A stretch of 64,000 bases of DNA from Arthrobacter sp. U41 (GTDB lineage Bacteria; Actinomycetota; Actinomycetes; Actinomycetales; Micrococcaceae). The position numbers were made by a program, and so were the translations under genes. Position 1 is the first letter of the stretch. Every line of letters begins with the position of its first letter. The DNA lies in assembly GCF_001750145.1 (NCBI RefSeq), contig NZ_CP015732.1:2728001-2792000 (forward strand), written 5' to 3'. The notes beneath the pieces are model-generated. The model was not told the origin of the DNA and did not search any database. It saw only the letters and a program-made list of their open reading frames with translations. This document shows positions 1 to 9,301 of the stretch, piece after piece.

Positions 1-1602
1 GGCCGCTGGACCACCGACCGCAGCCTCGCCACGCCCCGGCGGATCGCCATCGACGACCGCGGCTGCACCCTGAGCTACGGCGAGCTGGAACGCCGGGCAG
101 CGGGCCTCGCCGCCGGCCTGAAGGCCGCCGGCTACGCCGCCGGGGACCGGATCGCGACCCTGACCGGCAACAGCTCGGACCATGTGGTGCTGTTCTTCGC
201 CTGCGCCAAGGCCGGGCTGGTCCTGGTCCCGCTGTCCTGGCGGCTCTCGCCCCGGGAACTCGCCGCGCAGCTCGGGCTCGCCGACCCGCAGCTGCTCCTG
301 GTCGAGGATGAACTGGATTCCCTCGCCGCAGGGGCATGCACGCTGCTCGCGCACCGGCCCCGGACCGCGGCGCTGGGCCCCGGCGGCATTGAAAAATCCG
401 TCCCCCCGCCGTCGCGGCGCATGCCGGACACCGTGCCTGAGCCAGGCCGGGAGGTGCGCGACGACGACCCGCTCCTGATGGTCTTCACCTCCGGCACCGA
501 GGGAACAAGCAAAGCCGCGGTGCTGACCCATGCCAACTGTTTCTGGACGAACCTTTCACTGTCCCGGACGCTGGATCTGGGCAGCACTGACGTGGTGCTG
601 GCGGTGCTGCCGCAGTTCCACGTCGGCGGCTGGAACATTCAGCCCCTGCTGGCCTGGTGGACCGGCGCCACCGTGGTGCTCGAACGCGGCTTCGAACCCG
701 GCCGGGTCCTGCAGCTGATCGCGGAGCGGGGCGTGACCATGCTTATGGGCGTCCCCACCCAGTACCTGATGCTCGCCGAACACCCCGACTTCGCCGCCGC
801 GCAGCTCGGCAGCCTCCGCCACGCCGTGGTCGGCGGCGCGCCGATGCCTGCGCCGCTGCTGCGGATCTGGCACCGCCGGGGAGTAGCCCTGAGCCAGGGC
901 TACGGACTGACCGAGGCGTCACCGAACGTGCTCTGCCTGGCCAACGAGGATGCCGCCCGGATGGTGGGCTACTCGGGCAAACCGTACCCGCATGTCGCCG
1001 TCGCGGTGGCCGATCCGGTGACCGGGGACATCCTGGACGGTGCCGCCGCCGGGGAACTGCTGGTGGGCGGGCCGGGGGTCTTCGCCGGCTACTTCCGCGA
1101 CCCCGCGGCCACTGCCGCCGTCCTCGTCGGGGACTGGCTGCGGACCGGCGACCTGGTGGAGCGCGACGCCGAGGGCTACGTCAGAGTGGTGGACCGGCTC
1201 AAGGACATCTACATTTCCGGCGGCGAAAACGTCGCCCCCGCCGAGGTCGAGGCGGCGCTGCTGTCCCATCCGGCAGTGGCGCAGGCCGCCGTCGTCGGTG
1301 TGGAGGACGAGCGCTGGGGCGAAACCGGGGTCGGCTTCGTCGTGATCCGTCCCGGCATGGCCACCGATGAACAGGAACTCCTCGAGCACTGCGCCGCCCA
1401 GCTCGCACATTTCAAGGTTCCCGCCCGGATCGAGACGGTCGGTACGCTGCCCCGCACGGCGCTGAACAAGGTGCTCCGGGCCCGGCTCCGGCAGCAGCTG
1501 GAAGGTCGAACCCTCAACGGACGGCACGAAAGCGCCCCAGCCGGCCTGCCCCCAGCCGTCCTGCCCGCGGCCAAGCTGCCCGCGGACGGGGGACGGCGGT
1601 GA
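1..1602 (+). CDS. Acyl-CoA synthetase (AMP-binding enzyme), 5' end outside window
   Basis: The frame is open from the first base, so the N-terminus lies off the window. This is an ANL-superfamily ligase that activates a carboxylic acid as acyl-AMP and transfers it to CoA. Visible motifs, numbered from the window start, are the P-loop FTSGTEGTSKAA (about codon 162), the QGYGLTEAS motif (about 299), the hinge region WLRTGDLVERD (about 379) and the C-terminal adenylation lysine in ALNKVLRAR (about 489). The substrate cannot be read from sequence; a medium-chain or aromatic acid is plausible. The stop overlaps the GTG start of the following TetR gene by 4 bp (GTGA), so the three genes to 3172 look like one operon. 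Confidence 0.9.
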   Translation, partial: GRWTTDRSLATPRRIAIDDRGCTLSYGELERRAAGLAAGLKAAGYAAGDRIATLTGNSSDHVVLFFACAKAGLVLVPLSWRLSPRELAAQLGLADPQLLLVEDELDSLAAGACTLLAHRPRTAALGPGGIEKSVPPPSRRMPDTVPEPGREVRDDDPLLMVFTSGTEGTSKAAVLTHANCFWTNLSLSRTLDLGSTDVVLAVLPQFHVGGWNIQPLLAWWTGATVVLERGFEPGRVLQLIAERGVTMLMGVPTQYLMLAEHPDFAAAQLGSLRHAVVGGAPMPAPLLRIWHRRGVALSQGYGLTEASPNVLCLANEDAARMVGYSGKPYPHVAVAVADPVTGDILDGAAAGELLVGGPGVFAGYFRDPAATAAVLVGDWLRTGDLVERDAEGYVRVVDRLKDIYISGGENVAPAEVEAALLSHPAVAQAAVVGVEDERWGETGVGFVVIRPGMATDEQELLEHCAAQLAHFKVPARIETVGTLPRTALNKVLRARLRQQLEGRTLNGRHESAPAGLPPAVLPAAKLPADGGRR

Positions 1603-2270
1603 GTGCCGTGCCGCGCACCGCGAGGGGCACCCGTACCCGGGCCAAGCTGCTGCAGGCCGCGGAGACGGTGTTCGCCTCGGTGGGCTACCACGAGGCCTCG
1701 ATCGTGAAGATCACGGAGGAGGCCGGCGTCGGGCTCGGCACTTTCTATCTGTACTTCGAGGGCAAACAAGCCATCTTCGACGAGGTCGTCGAGGACCTGA
1801 ACCGGCGGGTCCGGCATGCCATGACGGACGCCGCCCGTGCCGCCGGAACCCGGCTCGCGGCCGAACGCGCCGGCTTCCGGGCCTTCTTCAAGTTCACCGC
1901 CGAACACCCCGCGCTGTACCGGATCATCCGGCAGGCCGAGTTCGTCTCACCCGGGGCGCTGCGGCTGCACTACACCCGGATCGTCAACGGCTACATCGAG
2001 GGGCTCAAAGCCGCGCAGCTCACCGGCGAAGTCCGGGCGATGGACCCCACCGTGGCGGCCTGGGCGCTGATGGGCATCGGCGAGTTGATCGGCATGCGCT
2101 GGGTGCTGTGGGACGAGGAAGGCGCCGAACCCGCCCGGGGCGCCCGCCCGGATGTCCCGGAGGAGGTCTTCGAGGAAATGATGCAGTTCATCGAACGCGC
2201 ACTCGCCCCCGGCCCCGCGTCCAGCCCCGCTTCCAGAACGACTCAGGCCCAGGAAGGGACAGCCCCATGA
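1599..2270 (+). CDS. TetR/AcrR family transcriptional regulator
   Basis: This is a one-domain repressor-type regulator of 223 residues. The N-terminal helix-turn-helix spans about residues 8-58, with the recognition region around EEAGVGLGTFYLYF. The C-terminal ligand-binding domain is all-helical and its ligand is unknown. It starts with GTG inside the stop of the acyl-CoA synthetase gene, and its own stop overlaps the ATG of the hydrolase gene (ATGA), so it is translationally coupled on both sides. By context it probably senses an acyl-CoA or the free acid and controls this operon; that is inference. Confidence 0.9.
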   Translation: MSAVPRTARGTRTRAKLLQAAETVFASVGYHEASIVKITEEAGVGLGTFYLYFEGKQAIFDEVVEDLNRRVRHAMTDAARAAGTRLAAERAGFRAFFKFTAEHPALYRIIRQAEFVSPGALRLHYTRIVNGYIEGLKAAQLTGEVRAMDPTVAAWALMGIGELIGMRWVLWDEEGAEPARGARPDVPEEVFEEMMQFIERALAPGPASSPASRTTQAQEGTAP

Positions 2271-3172
2271 ACCAGGCAGCCAGCAACCCCCGTTACCGGA
2301 CCACCGAGGTCCAGGTCCGCGGCGGCACCCTGCACACCGCGCTCTGGGGACCCGAGGATCCGGCCGCCCCGACCATCCTTGCGGTGCACGGCGTCACCGC
2401 CTCCCACAAGGCCTGGCCGGCGCTGGCGGAGGCCCTGCCGGAGGTCAGGATCATCGCCCCGGACCTGCGCGGCCGCGGGTGCAGCAACGCGCTCCCGGCG
2501 CCCTACGGCATGCCCTCCCACGCCGAGGACCTCGCCGCGGTGCTGGCTGCGCTCAGCAGCGGCCCCGTTGTCGTCGTCGGCCATTCCATGGGCGCCTTCG
2601 CCGCGGTGGTCCTCGCGAACCTGTTCCCGGAGCGGGTGCGGTCCCTGGTGCTGGTCGACGGCGGACTGCCGCTGCAGGTGCCTGCCGGGCTCAGCGACGA
2701 GCAGATCGTCGCCGCCGTGCTCGGTCCCGCCGCCGAGCGCCTGAACGCCACCTTCGCCAGCCGGGAGGCGTACCGCAGCTTCTGGAAGCAGCATCCGGCG
2801 TTCAGCGCGGACTGGAGCCCGCTCGTGGAGGAGTACGTGGATTACGACCTCACCGGCGAGGAGCCGGTGCTCCGGCCGGCCACCCGGTACCAGGCGATGG
2901 CGGACGACACCGCCGAGCTGCACCGCGGCGCCTCCCTCCTGAAAGCCCTCGCTGAGCTCGCGGTGGACACACTGGTGCTGCGCGCGCCGCGCGGCCTGCT
3001 CAACGAACCCGGCGGCCTGTACGCGCCCGGCTATCTGGACGCCTGGGCGGAGAAGCTGGCCACCCTGACCGTGCGCGAGATCCCGGACGTCAACCACTAC
3101 ACGATTGTCATGGGTGCGGCGGGGGCCGCCGCCGTCGCGGGAACCGTGCGGGAGGCGCTGGCGGTCGCCTGA
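2267..3172 (+). CDS. Alpha/beta-fold hydrolase
   Basis: A 301-residue serine hydrolase. The oxyanion-hole segment AVHGVTASH lies near residue 42, the nucleophile elbow VGHSMGAFA near residue 105, and the likely catalytic histidine in DVNHYTIV near the C-terminus. The substrate is unknown; esters or thioesters from the acid activated by the upstream synthetase are a reasonable guess. The reading frame is open further upstream, but the ATG at 2267 overlaps the TetR stop (ATGA) and follows a GGAAGGGA ribosome-binding site, so I place the start there. Confidence 0.88.
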   Translation: MNQAASNPRYRTTEVQVRGGTLHTALWGPEDPAAPTILAVHGVTASHKAWPALAEALPEVRIIAPDLRGRGCSNALPAPYGMPSHAEDLAAVLAALSSGPVVVVGHSMGAFAAVVLANLFPERVRSLVLVDGGLPLQVPAGLSDEQIVAAVLGPAAERLNATFASREAYRSFWKQHPAFSADWSPLVEEYVDYDLTGEEPVLRPATRYQAMADDTAELHRGASLLKALAELAVDTLVLRAPRGLLNEPGGLYAPGYLDAWAEKLATLTVREIPDVNHYTIVMGAAGAAAVAGTVREALAVA

Positions 3173-3201
3173 CCTCCGTCACGGCCGCTGGTGCGTCAGT
3201 G

Positions 3202-3483
3202 TCAGGCGGCGGACTCCAGGATCCGGGTCTTCGGCGCGCCCCGGAGGGCCGGGGCCGCGGCGGAGGACGTCCAGACGTTCGCCTGGAGCTTGGCCAGCAG
3301 CGCCTCGGCCTGGTCGCGCCGCTCAAAATCGAGTTCGACCACCACATAGTGCGGATCCTCCACCGGCCGGCTGATCCGGTGCGCGGTCACCCCCGACGCC
3401 GCGCGGTTGACCGGGTCACGGTCGAACGCGGCCTTCCAGAGGCCAAAATCCTTGATCCCGTGCTCGATCTGCAGCGTATACAT
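3202..3483 (-). CDS. Small conserved protein, possibly ABM/ferredoxin-like dimer family
   Basis: A 93-residue cytosolic protein whose pattern (MYTLQIEHGIKDF start, a central VVELDFERRDQAEALLAKL segment) resembles small dimeric alpha/beta-barrel proteins of the antibiotic-biosynthesis-monooxygenase type, but no diagnostic motif is present. An ATG at 3492 is also possible. I prefer the ATG at 3483 because the GGAAGGA ribosome-binding site (3493-3499) abuts the first ATG and is correctly spaced from the second. It is divergent from the LuxR-type gene at 3596, so that regulator may control it. Function not recognised. Confidence 0.7.
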   Translation of the reverse strand: MYTLQIEHGIKDFGLWKAAFDRDPVNRAASGVTAHRISRPVEDPHYVVVELDFERRDQAEALLAKLQANVWTSSAAAPALRGAPKTRILESAA

Positions 3484-3583
3484 CGCACTCATTCCTTCCG
3501 GTCACTTTCCCACTGGCTGTGGGGATGTTCCACGCTAGGCGCGGCGGGCCGGCGGGTGGTATCCCAGAAATCTGGTGCCGGCG

Positions 3584-3589
3584 CATACT
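3584..3589 (+). promoter_or_regulatory. Candidate -10 (CATACT), 6 bases before ATG 3596
   Basis: CATACT followed by six bases and the ATG. The spacing matches the leaderless-mRNA pattern seen at many genes in this window, though the first base departs from TANNNT. Confidence 0.4.
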
Positions 3590-3595
3590 GAATTC

Positions 3596-4732
3596 ATGAC
3601 CACCAGCTGGGCGCTGAGCCGGAGCCTGGAACGCATCGGGCAACTCTGCCGGGACGTGCCCGAGGACAAGGAACTGCGCCGGGGAGTGCTTGCTGAACTG
3701 GGCCGGATGGTGCCGTTCAGCGCGTTCGCCTGGCCGCTGGCGGACCCCGAATCGGCCACCGGCATCGCGCCGATGGCCAGGATCCCCTGTCCGGAGGAGC
3801 TGCCGGAGCTGATCCGGCTCAAGTACCTGACACCGGCCTGCCGCTGGACCGCCCTCATCGGCTTGCGCCGGCCGGCCACGACCCTGCTGATGGAGACCGG
3901 CGGCCGTCCGGCACGCAGTCCGCTGTGGAGCGCGCTGCTGTCCCGCTACCGGGTGACGGATGTGCTGTCGACGGTTTTCGCTGACAAGCATGGCTGCTGG
4001 GGCTGGCTGGACCTGTGGCGGGCGGGGGATGAAGGCACGTTCTCCGAACCGGAAACCGATTACCTCGCCGCCGCCGCGCCGCTGGTGGCGGCCGGCCTCC
4101 GGCGCAGCCGGGCGGCCCAGTGCCGGCGGGACACGGAGGGGCCCGGCGGCGCGTGGCCAACTGTCCGGAAGCCGCTGCCGCCGCAGGCGGTGCTGACCCT
4201 GGACGAGCGGCTGGCCGTGGTGGGACAGACCGCCTCGGCCGGTGACTGGCTGGGGCTGCTGCAGCGCGGTCCCCGGCCGCATGAGGGGATACCGGCGGAG
4301 GTCCTGAATGTCGCCGCCCAGCTGCTGGCGAGGGAAGCCGGAGTGGACCCGCACCCCGCCATGTCGCGGGTCCCCGTCGGCCTCGGCGCGTGGGCGCTGC
4401 TGCGCTCCACCCGGATGGAAGACGGCCGGACGGGAACAACGGCTCCGCTCGCGGTGACCATCCAGGAATGCCCCGCGGCGGAGCGGCTTGAAGTGTTTGC
4501 CCGCTGCTTCGCCCTGACACCGCAGCAGCACCGGCTGCTGGGGCTCACCGCCGGCGGACTCAGCACGGCGGAGCTGGCCGCGGCGCTGCGGATCAGCCCC
4601 TACACCGTGCAGGACCAGTTCAAGGCCGTCTTCGCTGCCTGCGGCGTCCGGAGCCGGAGCGCGCTGCTGGGCCTGGCCCTGGGCACCGCGGCGGCGCCGC
4701 CGGAGGCGGGCCCGGCAACGGGCCGGCGGTAA
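3596..4732 (+). CDS. LuxR-type helix-turn-helix transcriptional regulator
   Basis: A 378-residue regulator with a LuxR/GerE-type DNA-binding domain at the C-terminus (about residues 304-362; motif LTAGGLSTAELAAALRIS followed by YTVQDQFKAVF). The N-terminal 300 residues form an uncharacterised, possibly GAF-like sensor region without transmembrane segments or a receiver phospho-acceptor motif. A GTG at 3575 would add seven residues. The ATG at 3596 has a -10-like CATACT exactly six bases upstream and is chosen. It is divergently arranged with the small gene at 3202-3483, a likely target. Confidence 0.82.
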   Translation: MTTSWALSRSLERIGQLCRDVPEDKELRRGVLAELGRMVPFSAFAWPLADPESATGIAPMARIPCPEELPELIRLKYLTPACRWTALIGLRRPATTLLMETGGRPARSPLWSALLSRYRVTDVLSTVFADKHGCWGWLDLWRAGDEGTFSEPETDYLAAAAPLVAAGLRRSRAAQCRRDTEGPGGAWPTVRKPLPPQAVLTLDERLAVVGQTASAGDWLGLLQRGPRPHEGIPAEVLNVAAQLLAREAGVDPHPAMSRVPVGLGAWALLRSTRMEDGRTGTTAPLAVTIQECPAAERLEVFARCFALTPQQHRLLGLTAGGLSTAELAAALRISPYTVQDQFKAVFAACGVRSRSALLGLALGTAAAPPEAGPATGRR

Positions 4733-4753
4733 CGGGCGCGGAAGCCGGTCCGG

Positions 4754-5020
4754 CTAGCCGCCGGCGAACGGCGGCAGCACGTCCACGACGTCGTCCGGCC
4801 GGAGCGCGGCCGCACGGTTCCGCACCGCCACCTCGTTGAGCAGGAAGCTGCTCCGGGACAGCAGGCGCGCCAGCGGCGGCGTCCCGGCCGGGGGTTCGGG
4901 GCGCTCGACGGCGAGGATCGCTTCGAGCAGTGAGTCGACGGTGGCGTCAGCGGGGAGGTCAAAGCGCTCCTCCTCGACGCCGGCGGCAGCGCGCGCGGCA
5001 GCGAAGTATCGTACGTTCAC
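4754..5020 (-). CDS. moaD: MoaD-family sulfur-carrier protein (molybdopterin synthase small subunit)
   Basis: An 88-residue ubiquitin-fold protein that ends in the diagnostic Gly-Gly (PPFAGG). The C-terminal glycine is adenylated and thiocarboxylated and donates sulfur to precursor Z in molybdopterin synthase, together with MoaE (gene at 10291). The N-terminal MNVRYFAAARAAAGV is typical of the family. It lies 7 bp downstream of moaA on the same strand and is surely co-transcribed with it. Confidence 0.92.
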   Translation of the reverse strand: MNVRYFAAARAAAGVEEERFDLPADATVDSLLEAILAVERPEPPAGTPPLARLLSRSSFLLNEVAVRNRAAALRPDDVVDVLPPFAGG

Positions 5021-5027
5021 GGGTGGT

Positions 5028-6164
5028 TCAGCCTCCGATGGCGCTCATGCTGCGGTCCGGCTGGACGAAGTCCGGGGCGTCCAGTCCGACGTGGTCCATA
5101 CCGTGGGCCTTGGGTTTGATCCACATGGCGTCCTGCCAGCGCTCGGCGAGCTGTTCGTCGCTGGCGCCCTCGCGGAGCAGCCCCAGCAGGTCCACTTCCT
5201 CACGGGAGAACAGGCAGCTCATGATCTTGCCCTCGGCCGTGATCCGGGTGCGGCGGCAGTCGGAGCAAAACGGCTCGGTCACGGAGGCGATGATCCCCAC
5301 GGTTCCCAGCACCGGGCCGGCCGCCTCGGCCGTGCCGGGCACCCGGGCCCGTACCTCAAAGCGTTCCGCCGGGGCGCCGTCGCGGTCCCGCGGGTCAGCG
5401 CTGAGCACGTAGTCGACGGAGAGCAGTTCACGGATCTCCGCGGCGGTGATCATGTTCCGGCGGGTCCAGCCGTGGTCGGCGTCGAGCGGCATTTGCTCGA
5501 TGAAGCGCAGTTCGTAGCCGCGGTCCAGCGCCCAGGCCAGCAGCGCGGGGGACTCGACGTCGTTGATGCCGCGCATCAGTACGGCGTTGAGTTTTACCGG
5601 GCCCAGCCCGGCGGCCCAGGCAGCGTCCACGCCGGCCAGGACCTTGTTCAGGAAGGGGCGGCGGGTCAGCTGGGTGAAGGTTTCCTCATGGAGCGAGTCC
5701 AGCGAGACGTTGATCCGGGACAGTCCGGCAGTCTTGAGCCCGGCAGCTTTTTTGTCCAGCCCGACGGCGTTTGTGGTCATCGAGATCGGCAGGTCGGGGT
5801 GGGCGTGGCGGAGCGCCGAAATGATGTCCAGCAGGTCGGCCCGGACCAGCGGTTCGCCGCCGGTGAGCCGCAGTTCGCGCACGCCCAGCATGTCAACGCC
5901 GATCCGGACAATCCGGACAATTTCCTCCGCCGACATCACGGCCTGCTTGGACAGCCACGCCAGGCCCTCGGCCGGCATGCAGTAGGTGCAGCGCAGATTG
6001 CATTTGTCGGTCAGGGACAGCCGCATATCGGTCGCACGGCGGCCGTAGCGGTCAACCAGGCCGGCGGGCATTCCGGCCGGGCGCCCGGGCAACGGCGCTC
6101 CGGAAGTGCCCGCGCCGGGGCCGTCATCCGCGCGGGGCTGGGGCATACCAAGCTGAACACTCAT
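5028..6164 (-). CDS. moaA: GTP 3',8-cyclase MoaA (radical SAM)
   Basis: The first enzyme of molybdenum cofactor synthesis, converting GTP to the 3',8-cyclo intermediate with MoaC. The N-terminal radical-SAM cluster motif is CNLRCTYCMP (about residue 53), the second 4Fe-4S cluster uses FCSDC...SC near the C-terminus, and the protein ends in the conserved GG (SAIGG) needed for activity. At 378 residues it has a somewhat long N-terminus (about 35 extra residues). Its ATG is exactly six bases downstream of TAGCCT, so the mRNA is probably leaderless. Confidence 0.96.
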   Translation of the reverse strand: MSVQLGMPQPRADDGPGAGTSGAPLPGRPAGMPAGLVDRYGRRATDMRLSLTDKCNLRCTYCMPAEGLAWLSKQAVMSAEEIVRIVRIGVDMLGVRELRLTGGEPLVRADLLDIISALRHAHPDLPISMTTNAVGLDKKAAGLKTAGLSRINVSLDSLHEETFTQLTRRPFLNKVLAGVDAAWAAGLGPVKLNAVLMRGINDVESPALLAWALDRGYELRFIEQMPLDADHGWTRRNMITAAEIRELLSVDYVLSADPRDRDGAPAERFEVRARVPGTAEAAGPVLGTVGIIASVTEPFCSDCRRTRITAEGKIMSCLFSREEVDLLGLLREGASDEQLAERWQDAMWIKPKAHGMDHVGLDAPDFVQPDRSMSAIGG

Positions 6165-6170
6165 AATGTC

Positions 6171-6176
6171 AGGCTA
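6171..6176 (-). promoter_or_regulatory. Leaderless -10 of moaA (TAGCCT)
   Basis: TAGCCT, a six-base spacer, then the moaA ATG on the minus strand, so transcription should begin at or next to the A of the start codon. Confidence 0.55.
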
Positions 6177-6272
6177 CGCCACCTCGGCACCGGTATCACA
6201 GCGGCCGGGCCAGCGATTCCGCCGGCGGCACCCCGGTGGCGAAGGGACGTCGCCGCCGGACCGGCACAAACC

Positions 6273-6278
6273 TATGCT
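6273..6278 (+). promoter_or_regulatory. Leaderless -10 (TATGCT) of the molybdopterin oxidoreductase gene
   Basis: TATGCT plus six bases, then GTG 6285. The purine-rich GGAGGA lies within the spacer, one base from the GTG, too close to act as a ribosome-binding site. Confidence 0.55.
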
Positions 6279-6284
6279 GGAGGA

Positions 6285-7988
6285 GTGAACACCTCCCAGC
6301 AGGGGCAGCCAGGCACTCCTGCCGCCACCCGGCGGCCCGGCCGGCGGAGCGCCCGGCCGCGTAACCCTGAGCCGGAGAACCCGGGGCCGGAGAACCCTGA
6401 GCCGCGAAGTCCGGACCGGCAGGCGGCCGGCCGGGCGGCGGCGGCCGGCATTGTGGCCGTGGGAACGGGGCTTGCCCTCGGGGAACTCGTGGCAGGTCTC
6501 GTGAGCCCCTCGCTGTCCCCGGTGACCGCTGTCGGCGGCGCCGTGATCGACGTCGTCCCGCCGGGCGTCAAGGACTGGGCCATTGCGCTCTTCGGTACGG
6601 GGGACAAGATGGCCCTGCTGACCGGGATGGGCCTGCTCATCGCCGCGCTGGCCGCCGTGTCCGGAATAGTGGAGCTGCGGCGCCGCTTCGCCGGGGCCGC
6701 CATCATCGCCATCTTCGGGGTGGTGGGGCTGGTGGCCGTGCTGGGCCGGACCGAACTGACCGTGATCGCGGTGCCGGTCCCGCTGCTCGCCGCCCTCGTG
6801 GGCATGGTCCTGCTGCGGTGGCTGGTCCGCCGGCTGGGGGAGTGGCCCGCCGAAGCCGGACCGCCCCCCGCAGGTCCCGGCCCCGAAGCGCAGCTTCCTT
6901 CCCGGTCAGCGCAGCCTCCGTCGCGCCGCCGGTTTTTCCAGGCGCTCGGTGGAACGGCCGCCCTCGCCGTGGCCGCCGGCGCGCTGGCCGCGACGTTCCG
7001 GGGCGCCGCCGCCGTCGTGAGTGAACTGCGCAGCAAGCTGGCGCTCCCCGCGCCGGCGTCACCGGCTCCGCCGATCCCGGCCGGAGCCGAGGTCCGGCTG
7101 GAGAGTGTGGGCCCGCTGGTGACGCCGAACAGGGACTTCTACCGGATTGACACCGCGCTGCGCGTCCCGGTCGTGGAGCCGGGCCAGTGGACCCTGAAGG
7201 TCACCGGGCTGGTGGAGAAGGAGGTCTCACTGGACTTCGCCGCGCTGCTGGCCAAACCCCTGATCGAACGGCACATCACCATCGCCTGCGTCTCCAATGA
7301 GGTGGGCGGGGACCTGATCGGCAACGCCCGCTGGCTCGGCTGGCCGGTCCGGGAACTGCTGGCCCTGGCCGGCCCGCGGGACGGTGCGGACATGGTCCTG
7401 TCGCGCAGCACGGACGGCTGGACCGCCGGCACCCCGCTGGAGGTGCTGACCGACAGCCGGGACGCGCTGCTGGCCGTCGGCATGAACGGTGAACCCTTGC
7501 CGTTGGAGCACGGCTTCCCGGTCCGGCTGGTCGTCCCCGGTCTCTACGGCTACGTGTCGGCGACCAAGTGGGTCACCGGGCTCAAGGTGACACGCTTCGC
7601 GGACGATGTCGGATACTGGACGCCCCGCGGCTGGAGCGAGCGGGGGCCGATCAAGACCTCCTCCCGCATCGACGTGCCCCGCGACCGCCGCCCCGTGGGC
7701 GCCGGGACGGTGGCTTTCGGCGGGGTCGCCTGGGCCCAGCACACCGGGATCGGGCGGGTGGAGCTCCGGGTCAACCGCGGGGCGTGGCAGCAGGCGGAGC
7801 TGGCCGCCGGGATCTCCAAAGACACCTGGTACCAGTGGAAACTGGAGCTGCCGCTGACCCCCGGCCAGTACGAGGTCCAGGTCCGCGCCACGGACCTCAA
7901 CGGCGCCGCGCAGGTGGAGGACCGCGCGGCGGTGGCGCCCAGCGGGGCCACCGGCTTCCACACGGTTAGAGTGGACGTGAAATCCTAA
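6285..7988 (+). CDS. Membrane-anchored molybdopterin-dependent oxidoreductase (sulfite-oxidase fold)
   Basis: 567 residues. A Pro/Arg-rich N-terminus is followed by about four hydrophobic segments (residues 45-190), then a twin-arginine-like patch SRRRFFQALGG plus another hydrophobic stretch (about 212-245), then a SUOX-fold Moco domain (about 260-460) with the molybdenum-ligand cysteine in TIACVSNEVGG, and a C-terminal Mo-co dimerisation domain. The enzyme probably faces the exterior of the membrane and passes electrons to the chain; its substrate is unknown. The frame is open upstream to 4836, but that part is antisense to moaA; GTG 6285 is chosen for its leaderless -10. It sits among its own cofactor genes. 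Confidence 0.85.
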   Translation: MNTSQQGQPGTPAATRRPGRRSARPRNPEPENPGPENPEPRSPDRQAAGRAAAAGIVAVGTGLALGELVAGLVSPSLSPVTAVGGAVIDVVPPGVKDWAIALFGTGDKMALLTGMGLLIAALAAVSGIVELRRRFAGAAIIAIFGVVGLVAVLGRTELTVIAVPVPLLAALVGMVLLRWLVRRLGEWPAEAGPPPAGPGPEAQLPSRSAQPPSRRRFFQALGGTAALAVAAGALAATFRGAAAVVSELRSKLALPAPASPAPPIPAGAEVRLESVGPLVTPNRDFYRIDTALRVPVVEPGQWTLKVTGLVEKEVSLDFAALLAKPLIERHITIACVSNEVGGDLIGNARWLGWPVRELLALAGPRDGADMVLSRSTDGWTAGTPLEVLTDSRDALLAVGMNGEPLPLEHGFPVRLVVPGLYGYVSATKWVTGLKVTRFADDVGYWTPRGWSERGPIKTSSRIDVPRDRRPVGAGTVAFGGVAWAQHTGIGRVELRVNRGAWQQAELAAGISKDTWYQWKLELPLTPGQYEVQVRATDLNGAAQVEDRAAVAPSGATGFHTVRVDVKS

Positions 7989-8077
7989 CGGCCCGGGCCA
8001 CCACGCGGGCCACCACGCCGGGCCAGGGGGCCGGCCGGCGAGTTAACCCGATGGCTTAAGACGAGGGGTCACAACGC

Positions 8078-9301
8078 ATGCACCGCACCCAGGCACGGCA
8101 CGTCACCGTGGAAGCGCACCGCGAGTCGGTCCGCAAGCTGCTGGCCCCGCTCCGCACCCCGGACCGGATTGAGCGGCTTCCGCTCCTCGCGGCGCTGGGC
8201 CGCGGACTCGCGGCGGACGTGGTGGCTCCGCTGGACCTGCCGCCTTTCGCGAATTCGCAGATGGACGGCTTCGCCATCCGCAGCGCCGACGTACCCGACG
8301 GGGGTGCCGGGCTGCGCGTTGTGGCCCCGGTTCCGGCCGGTGCCGCGCCAGCGGAGCTGGCCCCCGGGACAGCCGCACCGATCATGACCGGCGCCATGCT
8401 GCCGCCCGGGGCGGACGCCGTCGTGCCGATCGAGCAGGCCGTCCCGGCGGTCTTCCCCCCGCCCGGCGTGCCGGCCACGGTCCGGCTGCCCGCCGTGCCG
8501 GCCGGGAACTACGTCCGCGACGCGGGCAGCGACATCCGCACCGGCGAACCTGCCCTCGCCGCCGGAACGTTCCTGGGACCGGGCCAGCTGGGACTCCTGG
8601 CCGCCCTGGGATTCACCGAAGTGCCTGTCTACCGTGCGCTGCGGGTCCTGCTGGTCACCACCGGGGACGAGGTCGTGGAGCCGGGCAGCCCGCTGGGCCC
8701 AGGCAAGATCTACGACTCCAACGCCACCCTGCTGGAGTCATCCATGCGCCAGGCCGGACTCGACGTCACCCGCACCGGGATCTCCACGGACCGACCGGAG
8801 GAACTCGCCGGCCTGCTGCGCCGGCACACCGGGGACGTGGACCTGATCGTCACCACCGGCGGGGTCAGCAAGGGAGCATACGAGGTGGTCCGGCAGGCGA
8901 TGGAGGGCCACAGCGTCGACTTCTTCGGTGTGGCCATGCAGCCCGGAGGCCCGCAGGGCATCGGCTCCTTCGACGGCGTCCCGGTCCTCGGGTTCCCGGG
9001 GAACCCGGTCAGCTGCCTGGTTTCCTTCGAAATGTTCCTCCGGCCCGCGCTCGGAGACCTCTTCGGCTCGCCGGCGCCGCGTCCGGTGGCCAGGGCGCGG
9101 CTGGCAGGGACGCTGACGTCCCCGGCGGGCAAGCACCAGGTCCGGCGCGGCACGGTCCTGCCGGACGGCACCGTACGGCTGGAAGGCGGCGCCGGCTCCC
9201 ACCTGGTCAGTGCCCTGGCGCACTCCAATGCCCTGATCCAGGTGCCGGAAGGAATTGCCGCGCTCGCCGAGGGCTCCGAGGTGGAAGTATGGATGCTGTG
9301 A
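8078..9301 (+). CDS. moeA: Molybdopterin molybdotransferase MoeA
   Basis: 407 residues, normal length. It inserts molybdate into adenylylated molybdopterin. Visible are the N-terminal linker region, the conserved [13 protein letters not shown] segment (about residue 52), and the MoCF-binding domain with [12 protein letters not shown] (about 190) and [12 protein letters not shown] (about 258). The C-terminal MoeA domain IV ends in a [13 protein letters not shown] tail. It overlaps moaC by 13 bp and heads the run moeA-moaC-mog-moaE. Confidence 0.95.
   Translation: MHRTQARHVTVEAHRESVRKLLAPLRTPDRIERLPLLAALGRGLAADVVAPLDLPPFANSQMDGFAIRSADVPDGGAGLRVVAPVPAGAAPAELAPGTAAPIMTGAMLPPGADAVVPIEQAVPAVFPPPGVPATVRLPAVPAGNYVRDAGSDIRTGEPALAAGTFLGPGQLGLLAALGFTEVPVYRALRVLLVTTGDEVVEPGSPLGPGKIYDSNATLLESSMRQAGLDVTRTGISTDRPEELAGLLRRHTGDVDLIVTTGGVSKGAYEVVRQAMEGHSVDFFGVAMQPGGPQGIGSFDGVPVLGFPGNPVSCLVSFEMFLRPALGDLFGSPAPRPVARARLAGTLTSPAGKHQVRRGTVLPDGTVRLEGGAGSHLVSALAHSNALIQVPEGIAALAEGSEVEVWML

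Noticed and set aside
4836..6284. Upstream extension of the molybdopterin oxidoreductase frame over moaA and moaD
   Set aside because: It is antisense to two clear Moco genes, has no family-like residues and arises from high GC; the protein begins naturally at GTG 6285.
8000..8077. Moco riboswitch upstream of moeA or moaA
   Set aside because: moaA appears leaderless, and the 89-base gap before moeA shows only a GGGCCACCACGC direct repeat, too short for the aptamer.
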